From Ralstonia soli (GTDB lineage Bacteria > Pseudomonadota > Gammaproteobacteria > Burkholderiales > Burkholderiaceae), in NCBI RefSeq assembly GCF_023955655.1, contig NZ_JAMXHT010000004.1, positions 248,001-312,000 on the forward strand: a stretch of 64,000 bases of DNA. The letters run 5' to 3'. The position numbers were made by a program, and so were the translations under genes. The notes beneath the pieces are model-generated. The model saw only the letters and a program-made list of their open reading frames with translations. It searched no databases and had not been told where the DNA came from. Below, in pieces: positions 18,196-25,809 of the stretch. Every line of letters begins with the position of its first letter. The first letter of the stretch is position 1.

Positions 18196-18854
18196 CCCAG
18201 ACCCATCTCCTGCCTGTGCCCCTCCAGACCGCCTGGGATGCACTGAACGACCCTGCTGTGCTGCAGCGCTGCATTCCCGGTTGCGAAAGCCTGACCGCCA
18301 CGGGCGATGGCAACCCACCGGTCTACGACATCGCCATGCTGGCCGCCGTCGGCCCCGTCAAGGCACGGTTCAAGGGGCGCATGGAGGTGGTCGATGTGAT
18401 GCCACCACGCAGCTACACGCTGCATTTCGACGGCCAGGGCGGTGCCGCGGGCTTCGGCAAGGGCAGCGCGCAAGTCGAGCTTGCACCCGAGGGACCGACC
18501 GTCACGCGGCTGTCCTACACCGCCACGGCACAAGTGGGTGGCAAGCTTGCGCAGATCGGTTCACGGCTGATCGATGGTGCGGCGCGCAAACTGGCGGACG
18601 AGTTTTTCCAGCGTTTTGCGGCAGAATTTGGCTCCGCAGAGGCAGCCGCAGATGCCGCATCGCCCGTCGACGGCATGCGCGCAGAACAGGCGATCCCAGA
18701 CCTGGCCGCCGGCGATGGGCAGGCCCATGGCGCACAACAGGGGCGCCCACCCAACATCAGTCCGGTCCTGCAGCCGCGCAATCCCTGGCCGTGGATCATC
18801 GTGGCGCTGGTGGCGGTGGTAGCCGCCTACCTCTTTTTGCACCACGGGGCATAA
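18186..18854 (+). CDS. CoxG-like SRPBCC protein with C-terminal membrane anchor
   Basis: A 222-aa protein. The first ~150 residues form a CoxG (SRPBCC/START-like) domain, recognisable from the start MELTQTHLLPVP, WDALNDPAVLQRCIPGCESL and YTATAQVGGKLAQIGSRLIDGAARKLADEFF. A disordered linker leads to one C-terminal hydrophobic segment (PWPWIIVALVAVVAAYLFL), so the protein is probably tail-anchored in the inner membrane. CoxG has been proposed to recruit the oxidoreductase to the membrane, which would link it to respiratory quinones, and in other systems to bind a hydrophobic ligand. It overlaps the end of the VWA gene, so it is translationally coupled. Confidence 0.92.
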   Translation: MELTQTHLLPVPLQTAWDALNDPAVLQRCIPGCESLTATGDGNPPVYDIAMLAAVGPVKARFKGRMEVVDVMPPRSYTLHFDGQGGAAGFGKGSAQVELAPEGPTVTRLSYTATAQVGGKLAQIGSRLIDGAARKLADEFFQRFAAEFGSAEAAADAASPVDGMRAEQAIPDLAAGDGQAHGAQQGRPPNISPVLQPRNPWPWIIVALVAVVAAYLFLHHGA

Positions 18855-18909
18855 TTGAACATCCCCCGCAACAGACACCTACAGCGCGCGAAAGCGCAGC
18901 AAACGCATC

Positions 18910-19941
18910 ATGGACAGCGTCGATCTTGAAGTCTTGAAAACCAGCGCGCGCTGGCTCGAACAGGGGCGGCGTGTGCTGCTCGTCACGGTGGTCAAGACGT
19001 GGGGCTCGTCCCCTCGGCCCGAAGGCGCGATGCTCGCGCTGCGTGACGATGGCGTCGTCATCGGTTCGGTCTCGGGCGGCTGCATTGAAGACGACCTCAT
19101 CGACCGCGTGCGCCGCGAGGGCCTGCACCACACCAAGCCAGAGGCCGTCAAATACGGCATCAGCGCCGAAGAGGCCCACCGCTTCGGCCTGCCCTGTGGC
19201 GGTACCCTGCAACTGGTGCTGGAACCGCTGAGCGCCGCCAGCGGCATCGATGCCCTGCTGCACGCCGTGGAGGCGGGGCAGCTTGTCGCCCGCACGCTCG
19301 ACATGGCAACCGGAGCGACCACGTTGCAGCACGCCACCGCCACCGATGGGCTGCAGTTTGACGAGGCGCGCCTGGTAACCATCCACGGGCCGCGCTATCG
19401 GATGCTCGTGATCGGCGCGGGACAGCTCTCGCGCTACCTGTGCCAGATCGCCGTCGGCCTGGATTACCACGTCACCGTCTGCGACCCGCGCGAAGAGTAC
19501 AGCGAAGAGTGGGATATCGCCGGCGTCACCATGGTCCGCACCATGCCCGACGATACGGTCACGGCCATGAAGCTGGACGAGCGCTGTGCCGTGATTGCCC
19601 TCACGCACGACCCGAAGCTCGATGACCTCGCGCTGATGGAGGCGCTCAAGACGCGCGCCTTTTACGTGGGTGCGCTCGGCAGCCGCCGCAACAACGCCAA
19701 CCGCCGCGAACGCCTGAAGGAATTCGACCTGAGCGATGCCGAACTGGCGCGCCTGCACGGGCCGGTGGGCATCTATATTGGCAGCCGCACTCCGCCCGAA
19801 ATCGCCATCTCGATCCTGGCCGAAGTGACGGCCGCCAAGAACGGCGTCTCCCTGCCGACGATCCTGCAGGTGGAAGGCGCCAAGGCCGCCCGTGAAATTG
19901 CCGCGAATGCCACGTCGAGCTGCGCAGTTCCTCAGGCTTGA
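18910..19941 (+). CDS. XdhC/CoxI family molybdenum cofactor chaperone
   Basis: A 343-aa protein of the XdhC/CoxI family that binds and modifies (sulfurates) the molybdenum cofactor before insertion into a hydroxylase. The N-terminal XdhC/CoxI domain has VKTWGSSPRPEGA and SVSGGCIEDD; the C-terminal Rossmann domain has VIGAGQLSRYL and VGALGSRRNNANRRERL. It begins 55 bp after coxG and closes the operon. Because it sits with coxSLM, its client is most likely this hydroxylase and not a xanthine dehydrogenase elsewhere. Confidence 0.93.
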   Translation: MDSVDLEVLKTSARWLEQGRRVLLVTVVKTWGSSPRPEGAMLALRDDGVVIGSVSGGCIEDDLIDRVRREGLHHTKPEAVKYGISAEEAHRFGLPCGGTLQLVLEPLSAASGIDALLHAVEAGQLVARTLDMATGATTLQHATATDGLQFDEARLVTIHGPRYRMLVIGAGQLSRYLCQIAVGLDYHVTVCDPREEYSEEWDIAGVTMVRTMPDDTVTAMKLDERCAVIALTHDPKLDDLALMEALKTRAFYVGALGSRRNNANRRERLKEFDLSDAELARLHGPVGIYIGSRTPPEIAISILAEVTAAKNGVSLPTILQVEGAKAAREIAANATSSCAVPQA

Positions 19942-19973
19942 GTCAACCCTCTGGTCGAATGGGATGATGAAAG

Positions 19974-20029
19974 GCGGCCGAAAGGTTACATTCTTATAAA
20001 TCGCTGATTCTGCGCGGGTTTTCGGCCGC
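19974..20029. repeat. Inverted repeat GCGGCCGAAA / TTTCGGCCGC
   Basis: Ten-base perfect arms at 19974-19983 and 20020-20029 flank a 36-base AT-richer loop, in the 269-bp space between the Mo-hydroxylase operon and the SDR gene. The loop contains TTATAAAT, which could be a -10 region. The structure could end the operon, or it could surround the promoter of the SDR gene. Nothing else in the gap resembles a gene. Confidence 0.4.
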
Positions 20030-20210
20030 GGGTATCACGCGAACTATGCGTTTTGCGAGCTTGCCTCGCGTGCGCGCATCATCAGATGCCACCGCCTGCC
20101 CTCGCCCGCGAGGGCGGCCCGCGCGTGCCTAGCCGGTGCGGCAGCGGTAGTGTTGTTTGCAAGCGGGTCGGTCGCCCGCGTTGCCATCCAAGGAATTCGA
20201 GTTTTTTCGC

Positions 20211-21314
20211 ATGAGTATTTTGTTGACCGGCGCCACCGGCTTCGTGGGCGGCGCCATTGCCGCCAATCTGGCAACCAAGGGTTTGCTGGCCGACACGCGC
20301 TTTGCCGTGCGCGGCAGCACGCCTGCTGAAGGGCTGGCGCGGCTGCGCAGCAATCTGCGCCGCTTCAAGTTTGCACAAGCCACGCTGGATGGCATCACGG
20401 AATCGCAGATCGTGCCGTTCGACCTGCGCGAGGGTGGTGCCGCCAAACTGGGCGATCCGGAACTCATCATCAACTGCGCGGCCCTGGCAACGTTCTCGAA
20501 CCATCCGTCGCTGTGGGAAACCAACGTGGATGGCGTGCTGGCGCTGGGCGAGCTCGCGGCGCAGGGCCAGCGGCTCAAGCGCTTCGTGCAGATCGGCACG
20601 GCCATGTCGTGCGGCCAGCTGGCGGACCGCCACGTCAGCGAAAGCTGGGATGTGCCGCCCATCGGGCAGCACGCGGTGCCGTACACGTATTCCAAGGGGA
20701 TGGCCGAGCGGAAGCTGCGCGAGGCTGTGCCCGAGCTGCCGCTGGTGGTGGTGCGGCCCTCTATCGTCGTTGGCCACAGCACGCTCGGCTGCGAGCCCTC
20801 GGGCAGCATCTTCTGGATGCTGCGCATGGTGGCAATGCTGGAAACCTTCAGCTGCCGCTTGTCCGACCGGGTCGACATCCTGCCGGTGGACGACTGCGCC
20901 GAGGCCATCGTGCAGCTGTCGACCAAGCCCACGCTGGCGTACGACCTGTATCACGTCAGCGCAGGGGACGCGAACTCCGAGCGCATCGAAACGCTGTACC
21001 CCCGCTTCAAGCGCTGCCAGACGCCCGAAGAAGACGCCCAGGCGCTGGCCGGCTACGTGTACCAGGAAAAAATCGCCGAGAAAGCCCTGGCCCGCAAATT
21101 CCTGAGCATGACGGGCGACGGTAACGTGCGACTGGTCGCGCGCTGCATCCACCTGTACGCCAAGTTCGCGAGCATGAGCTACGTGTTCGACAACACGCGG
21201 CTGGTGCAGGAAACCGGCTTCCAGCCGCGCTCGCTTCTCGCCTACCTCGACCGCTGCCTCGAGACGTCGGACGCCGTGCCGATTCCCGAGCAGATGCAGT
21301 GGGACTATAAGTAG
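20211..21314 (+). CDS. NAD(P)-dependent extended SDR, acyl-CoA-reductase-like
   Basis: A 367-aa extended short-chain dehydrogenase. The nucleotide motif TGATGFVG is at residues 6-13, and the catalytic Tyr-x3-Lys pair is Y158/K162 (YTYSK). It belongs to the NAD-binding-4 / male-sterility-like group that includes fatty acyl-CoA reductases and carboxylic acid reductase R-domains, but it stands alone with no acyl carrier or adenylation domain, so the substrate is unknown. I chose ATG 20211 because it places the Rossmann motif at the expected distance. The nearest AAGGA lies about 16 bases upstream, so the start is not fully secure. Confidence 0.8.
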   Translation: MSILLTGATGFVGGAIAANLATKGLLADTRFAVRGSTPAEGLARLRSNLRRFKFAQATLDGITESQIVPFDLREGGAAKLGDPELIINCAALATFSNHPSLWETNVDGVLALGELAAQGQRLKRFVQIGTAMSCGQLADRHVSESWDVPPIGQHAVPYTYSKGMAERKLREAVPELPLVVVRPSIVVGHSTLGCEPSGSIFWMLRMVAMLETFSCRLSDRVDILPVDDCAEAIVQLSTKPTLAYDLYHVSAGDANSERIETLYPRFKRCQTPEEDAQALAGYVYQEKIAEKALARKFLSMTGDGNVRLVARCIHLYAKFASMSYVFDNTRLVQETGFQPRSLLAYLDRCLETSDAVPIPEQMQWDYK

Positions 21315-21420
21315 CCGTCTGCCCTCTCCGGCCAGCACGGCGTGTCATGGCGCCGTGCTATAACCGTCGGCGCCTCATTTCGCACCTGAGCAAGACTCCG
21401 GTCACAACAAGGAGCCGCCG

Positions 21421-22143
21421 ATGACGCTGCAAGCCCTCGTCCACCTCAATGTCGCCACGCTGGTGGATTCGTTCATCAGCCTTGCCTCGGCCTTTGCGCT
21501 CGGGTCGTTGATCGGTTTTGAACGGCAGATCAGGCAGCGTACCGCCGGCCTGCGCACCAACGCGCTGGTGGCGGTGGCCGCCTCCGCCTTCGTCGACATG
21601 GCCGCGCAGATCGGCACCGCATCGGACACGACTCGCGTGATCGCCTACGTGGTCTCCGGTGTCGGCTTCCTCGGGGCCGGCACGATCATGAAGGAAGGGC
21701 TGAACGTGCGCGGGCTGAACACCGCCGCCACGCTGTGGGGTTCGGCGGCCGTGGGGGCAGCGGCGGGGTCTGACCTGGTCGGGCAGGCCATCCTGATCAC
21801 GCTGTTCGTACTGGCCTCGAACATCCTCCTGCGACCCGTGGTGGACCGCATCAACCGCACGCCGCTGGACAACCAGGCCAGCGAAGTCACCTACACGATG
21901 TGCGTGATCTCCACGAGCACGCGCCAGAAAGAAGCCTTGGCTGATCTGGAACGCATGCTGGAAGAGGCCAGCTACCCGATCAGCGATCTGTCGGTCGAGC
22001 CGTTTGGCGAAGACCACGTGGAAATCGAGGCCATGCTGATGTCGACTGCGGTGAACGCGGCCGAGCTGGACCGGATCGTCGCCTCGTTGCAGGCGCAGCC
22101 GCATATTGCTCAGGCGTTCTGGAACCCGAGCACAACGGAATAG
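21421..22143 (+). CDS. MgtC/SapB family inner-membrane protein
   Basis: A 240-aa membrane protein with about four to five hydrophobic segments in residues 10-140. The family signature reads LGSLIGFERQIRQRTAGLRTNALV and then VSGVGFLGAGTIMK, followed by GLNTAATLW. The soluble C-terminal part (about 150-240) looks like an ACT-like domain, as in MgtC itself. MgtC proteins are linked to growth in low magnesium and to control of F-ATPase in pathogens. No magnesium-transporter gene is adjacent, so the role here is open. It stands alone, 106 bp after the SDR gene. Confidence 0.9.
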   Translation: MTLQALVHLNVATLVDSFISLASAFALGSLIGFERQIRQRTAGLRTNALVAVAASAFVDMAAQIGTASDTTRVIAYVVSGVGFLGAGTIMKEGLNVRGLNTAATLWGSAAVGAAAGSDLVGQAILITLFVLASNILLRPVVDRINRTPLDNQASEVTYTMCVISTSTRQKEALADLERMLEEASYPISDLSVEPFGEDHVEIEAMLMSTAVNAAELDRIVASLQAQPHIAQAFWNPSTTE

Positions 22144-22145
22144 GA

Positions 22146-22242
22146 GCCGCCAACAATACCGGCCTGGCGTCGTTGCGCCTCCTTGCCGTACTTCAGTACT
22201 GTCTGCGTCGGCACGCCTAGCCAGGACAGTTTTGTTAGCGGC
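22146..22242. repeat. Long imperfect palindromic intergenic repeat
   Basis: Outer arms GCCGCCAACAA (22146-22156) and TTGTTAGCGGC (22232-22242) pair with one mismatch. Inner CCTGGCGT and ACGCCTAGCCAGG pair partly, and the tip is GTACTTCAGTAC. The whole gap between two convergent genes is symmetric. I remember very similar intergenic elements in other Ralstonia/Burkholderia genomes. It could act as a bidirectional terminator. Confidence 0.6.
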
Positions 22243-22250
22243 GCTTAGGA

Positions 22251-22718
22251 TCAAAGCTCCTGCGTGGCCGCCAGGGCGAAGATCTTCGCCCAGCGCTTCG
22301 CCTCCTGGCGATTGCGCATCGGGATCGGCCACTCTGCCTGCGCCTGATGCTTCAGGCGCAGCACCAGCGTCCAGGTGCCATCACGTTCCGCGGCTTCGGC
22401 GCCGGCAATGTCGGCAAAGAGAAAGCGGATATCTTGGCCATGCAGCTGCAGCGTCCCACGCTTTTGCTCGGCATCGACGGCAACCCGGCCCCACGCCCCG
22501 CTGACCGACACGATCCGCTGCCCCTTCACGTTGACGCCATGAACGGCGCGGTAACGCTGAACCAGGGTGACGACAATTGCCGTTAGCAGCGCCGCAGCCA
22601 CCAGCACGGCAGCACTGCCCGCCACGGCGCCGTAAGCCGACGCGACCATCGCATACAACCGGACTGCGCCATAGACGAGCAGGCCAACCAGCGCAAACGC
22701 GGCAATGATGAACGGCAT
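22251..22718 (-). CDS. Small membrane protein of unknown function
   Basis: A 155-aa protein with two N-terminal hydrophobic segments (about residues 3-20 and 34-57) and a cytoplasmic C-terminal domain of about 100 residues. That domain contains YRAVHGVNVKGQRIVSVSGAW and ends RQEAKRWAKIFALA, giving a PH-like or YcxB-like impression, but I cannot assign a family. ATG 22718 is preferred because AAGGA lies about 9 bases upstream and the membrane segment begins right after it. It is convergent with the MgtC-like gene and follows the chemoreceptor gene on the same strand. Confidence 0.7.
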   Translation of the reverse strand: MPFIIAAFALVGLLVYGAVRLYAMVASAYGAVAGSAAVLVAAALLTAIVVTLVQRYRAVHGVNVKGQRIVSVSGAWGRVAVDAEQKRGTLQLHGQDIRFLFADIAGAEAAERDGTWTLVLRLKHQAQAEWPIPMRNRQEAKRWAKIFALAATQEL

Positions 22719-22838
22719 GGTGTGATTCCTTGATCCTTGAATAAGCCAGCCGGTTATATCAACCGAAACGGCGTTCAAGGCAAGTCATTGCCACACCTGC
22801 CCATCAACGCGACACATCGTATCGATGGTGGCGCGGTA

Positions 22839-24380
22839 TCAGGTGAGGCGGAAGGCCGCAATCGCCGCGTTGAGCGCCTGTGCCTGCTCTTCCAGCGATT
22901 CGGCGGCCGCCGCGGCCTGCTCCACCAGGGCGGCGTTCTGCTGCGTGGCTTCGTCCATCAGGGTGACGGCCTTGTTGACCTGCTCGATGCCCGAGCTTTG
23001 TTCGTTCGATGCGGCGGCAATCTCGCCCATGATGTCGGTTACACGGCGAATGGACGACACGATGTCTTCCATCGTGCTGCCTGCGCGCTCGGCCAGCGCG
23101 CTGCCGGCCTCGACCTTGGAGAGCGACGCCTCGATCATCTCCTTGATTTCCTTGGCGGCGGCCGCGCTGCGCTGCGCGAGGTTGCGCACCTCGCCGGCAA
23201 CGACGGCAAAGCCACGGCCCTGCTCGCCGGCACGCGCCGCTTCCACGGCCGCATTGAGGGCGAGGATGTTGGTCTGGAACGCAATGCCGTCGATCACGCC
23301 GATGATTTCCGACACCGTGCGCGAGGACGCGCTGATCTCGCGCATGGTCGCCACTACGTCGGTCACCACGGCGCCGCCCTGGGCTGCGACGTCGGATGCG
23401 CTGTCGGCCAGTTGGCTGGCCTGGCGGGCGTTGTCGGCATTCTGGCGCACGATGGAGGTCATCTCTTCCATGCTCGACGCCGTTTCTTCCAGCGAGCTGG
23501 CCTGTTCTTCCGTGCGTTGCGAAAGGTCGGCATTGCCCGCCGCGATCTGCTTGGTGGCGGCACCGATGGATTCGGAGCCGGTGCGCACGCGGCGCACGGT
23601 ATCGGTCAGCGCAGTCTGCATGCGGGCAAGACCTTCGAGCAGACGGCCCATTTCGTCCTGGCGGTCCACACGCACGGGCTTGGTCAGATCACCAGCGGCG
23701 ATGCGGTCGAACTGGGCCAGCGCGGCGTTCAGCGGCCCGACAATCGACCGCAGCAGCGACCACGCGCACCACAGCGCCACCACCAGCGCCACGAGGATGG
23801 CGGCCGTCACGATCACGCGAAAGCGCGCATAGGCTTCTTGCGAATCGTCGTAGTTGGCCTTGGAGAAACTAAGTTGCTTCTTGCTCAATGCTAGGCTCGT
23901 GTCGTTCGAATCGCGGAACGCCTTGGAGACCGTCTTTTCCATGATGCGGTCGGCGGCGGCGCGATCCCCCGCGCGCAGCGCCTTGATGATGTCGCGCAGG
24001 CTGCCGGTGGCGGCTTCGCGCTTGGCGGCCACCTCCTTGGAGAGGCGCTCTTCCTCCTCGGTGCGCGGCAGCGACAGGTATTTTTTCCAGGCCTCGTCGG
24101 AACGGGCGATCAGCTCTTCCGTGCGGTCGAGCAACTGCATCGCGCCCTTGTCTTCCGGATAGAGCATCGCCTTGTCGAGCGCAGTGCGGGCACGCGTGAG
24201 GCTCAGGTCGGATTCGCCCAGCGCCAGCGCTGACGGGAACTGGTTGGTGAAGGTTTCTTCGTGCGCGCGGTTGGCGCCACGCAGGCCAAGTAGGCCGGCC
24301 ACGCCAATCAGCAGGGCCAGCAGGAACAGGATGGAAACCGAGAGCACCAGGCGGGTGCGGATGGTCAGGCGAGCGGACAT
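22839..24380 (-). CDS. Methyl-accepting chemotaxis protein
   Basis: A 513-aa chemoreceptor. Transmembrane segment 1 is at about residues 8-30, a periplasmic four-helix-bundle ligand domain covers about 31-185, transmembrane segment 2 about 190-212, then HAMP ([11 protein letters not shown] to about 265). The signalling domain contains the conserved hairpin tip ([22 protein letters not shown], about 375-397). It has no C-terminal CheR-docking pentapeptide. It senses an unknown small molecule. ATG 24380 fits the usual MCP start, although no good binding site precedes it; a GTG 8 codons upstream (24404) is an alternative. A sigma-28-like promoter lies upstream. Confidence 0.93.
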   Translation of the reverse strand: MSARLTIRTRLVLSVSILFLLALLIGVAGLLGLRGANRAHEETFTNQFPSALALGESDLSLTRARTALDKAMLYPEDKGAMQLLDRTEELIARSDEAWKKYLSLPRTEEEERLSKEVAAKREAATGSLRDIIKALRAGDRAAADRIMEKTVSKAFRDSNDTSLALSKKQLSFSKANYDDSQEAYARFRVIVTAAILVALVVALWCAWSLLRSIVGPLNAALAQFDRIAAGDLTKPVRVDRQDEMGRLLEGLARMQTALTDTVRRVRTGSESIGAATKQIAAGNADLSQRTEEQASSLEETASSMEEMTSIVRQNADNARQASQLADSASDVAAQGGAVVTDVVATMREISASSRTVSEIIGVIDGIAFQTNILALNAAVEAARAGEQGRGFAVVAGEVRNLAQRSAAAAKEIKEMIEASLSKVEAGSALAERAGSTMEDIVSSIRRVTDIMGEIAAASNEQSSGIEQVNKAVTLMDEATQQNAALVEQAAAAAESLEEQAQALNAAIAAFRLT

Positions 24381-24455
24381 GGGCGCAGCGAGAGTGTCGT
24401 GCACGGCTCTTCACGCAGGCGCGACCATCGCGCCGGGCGGCCGGCTACTCCGTGA

Positions 24456-24483
24456 GTAACGGCCCCTCCTGGGGAGAACTTAA
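24456..24483 (-). promoter_or_regulatory. Possible sigma-28 (FliA) promoter of the chemoreceptor gene
   Basis: Read on the minus strand, TTAAGTTC is followed after 12 bases by GCCGTTAC. This resembles the flagellar consensus TAAAGTTT-N11-GCCGATAA with one extra spacer base and a few mismatches. It lies about 75 bp upstream of the chemoreceptor start, as expected for a late flagellar gene. The call is by eye only. Confidence 0.45.
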
Positions 24484-24528
24484 GGGGCGCGTGCTTGCGG
24501 TGCCACTTACCGGCCCACCGCTCGACGA

Positions 24529-25761
24529 TCAGCGCGCCTTCGTCCCCCGCGCCTGGCGGTAATCCTCGCCAAATTCGGCCCATTGCTGGAGCGAGACGTT
24601 GCGCCCGTGCGTTGCCAGCTTCAGCGCCGACTTGCGCCATGCCGTGCCGGCGGCGTAGTCCTGCACCGCCTCGACCAGGTCGGTGCCATGCCGGCCGCAG
24701 CCGCGCAGGTGGCACCAGGCGGCCACGCGCGCCATGGTCTGCAGAGCATCGTCCAGGTCGGCCACCACGTTCTTGCCCGAGCCGAGGGAGACGCGGTCGG
24801 CCGTCGGCTGCAGGCTTTTGACGACGTACGACTTGGGCTTTTCACCCTTGGCCCCGTACACCACACCCCGCAGCAGCGCCGGCGAGATGGCCTGCGAAAG
24901 GCGCTGGATGTCGACCACGCGCCCAGCCTCGCTATGCCAGGGCGCCACGCTGCACGCGCTGCCCAGCACACCGGCCCAGACAGTCGGAACGGCAAGCTTG
25001 ATGTCGATCAGGCGCAATGTCGTCGGGTCGTTTTCGGGGCGTGCCAGCACGGTATAGCGTTCCAGGCCCAAGCTGCCGGTGCCGGCAATGCGCCGCGCCA
25101 CATCGATGGCGATGAAGCGCTGGCCACGGCCACCGCCTTGCTCGCCATACGCTTGCAGGATGCGCCGTGCGCGGCGGGCCTCATCCTTGCTGGCACGCAA
25201 GGTGCGGCGGCCATCGATGCGCAGGGTGATCCGGTTGCCATCGCGCTCGGTGCGCTGGGCCAGGTAGGCGGCGCGGTTGCGTTTGCGCAGCGCGCGCAGC
25301 AGGTCGCGCACGATACCCGTGGCGGTGGCGCGCTCGACCCAGCGCGCCTTGCCGTCGACCAGTGCGGCAGCGTAGGTGTCGAGAAAGCGGCGACACAGGT
25401 TGTGGGCGTCCTCGTCGGCCAGCTTCCAACTGTGGGCGGCCACCTGGAGGCTCGACAGCACGCGCACGAGGTCGACAGTAAACGGCGCAGCCAGGGCCTC
25501 GTCAAAGTCGTTCATGTCGAAGTAGACGAGGCCGTTGTCGCCCTTGAAGCTGCCGAAGTTCTCGAGGTGCAGATCGCCACAGACCAGCGTGCGCGGTGCT
25601 TCGTGCAGCAGCGGCGCATCGGCCAGCGACGCTGCATACAGGTTGTTGGTGCCGCGAAAGAATGAAAACGGGTCGGCGGCGATGGCATCCAGCTTTCGGG
25701 TGAGTCTTTCCGGATCACGCCCGGCGTTGTATTCAAGCAGGATGCGGGTGCTGTCGTGCAT
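24529..25761 (-). CDS. DUF2252 family protein
   Basis: A 410-aa member of DUF2252, a family of unknown biochemical function with a protein-kinase/aminoglycoside-phosphotransferase-like core. The core is visible as VCGDLHLENFG followed by FDMNDFDEA, which look like catalytic-loop and metal-binding segments, plus the conserved FFRGTNNLY near residue 35. No signal peptide or membrane segment. It is divergent from the GH15 gene with only 48 bp between the two starts, so they may share regulation. No kinase activity can be claimed from this alone. Confidence 0.85.
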   Translation of the reverse strand: MHDSTRILLEYNAGRDPERLTRKLDAIAADPFSFFRGTNNLYAASLADAPLLHEAPRTLVCGDLHLENFGSFKGDNGLVYFDMNDFDEALAAPFTVDLVRVLSSLQVAAHSWKLADEDAHNLCRRFLDTYAAALVDGKARWVERATATGIVRDLLRALRKRNRAAYLAQRTERDGNRITLRIDGRRTLRASKDEARRARRILQAYGEQGGGRGQRFIAIDVARRIAGTGSLGLERYTVLARPENDPTTLRLIDIKLAVPTVWAGVLGSACSVAPWHSEAGRVVDIQRLSQAISPALLRGVVYGAKGEKPKSYVVKSLQPTADRVSLGSGKNVVADLDDALQTMARVAAWCHLRGCGRHGTDLVEAVQDYAAGTAWRKSALKLATHGRNVSLQQWAEFGEDYRQARGTKAR

Positions 25762-25809
25762 GGGTCACGGCCTCGTCGATTGGCTTGCTTTGGAGCGGAG
25801 TGGAGCGCA

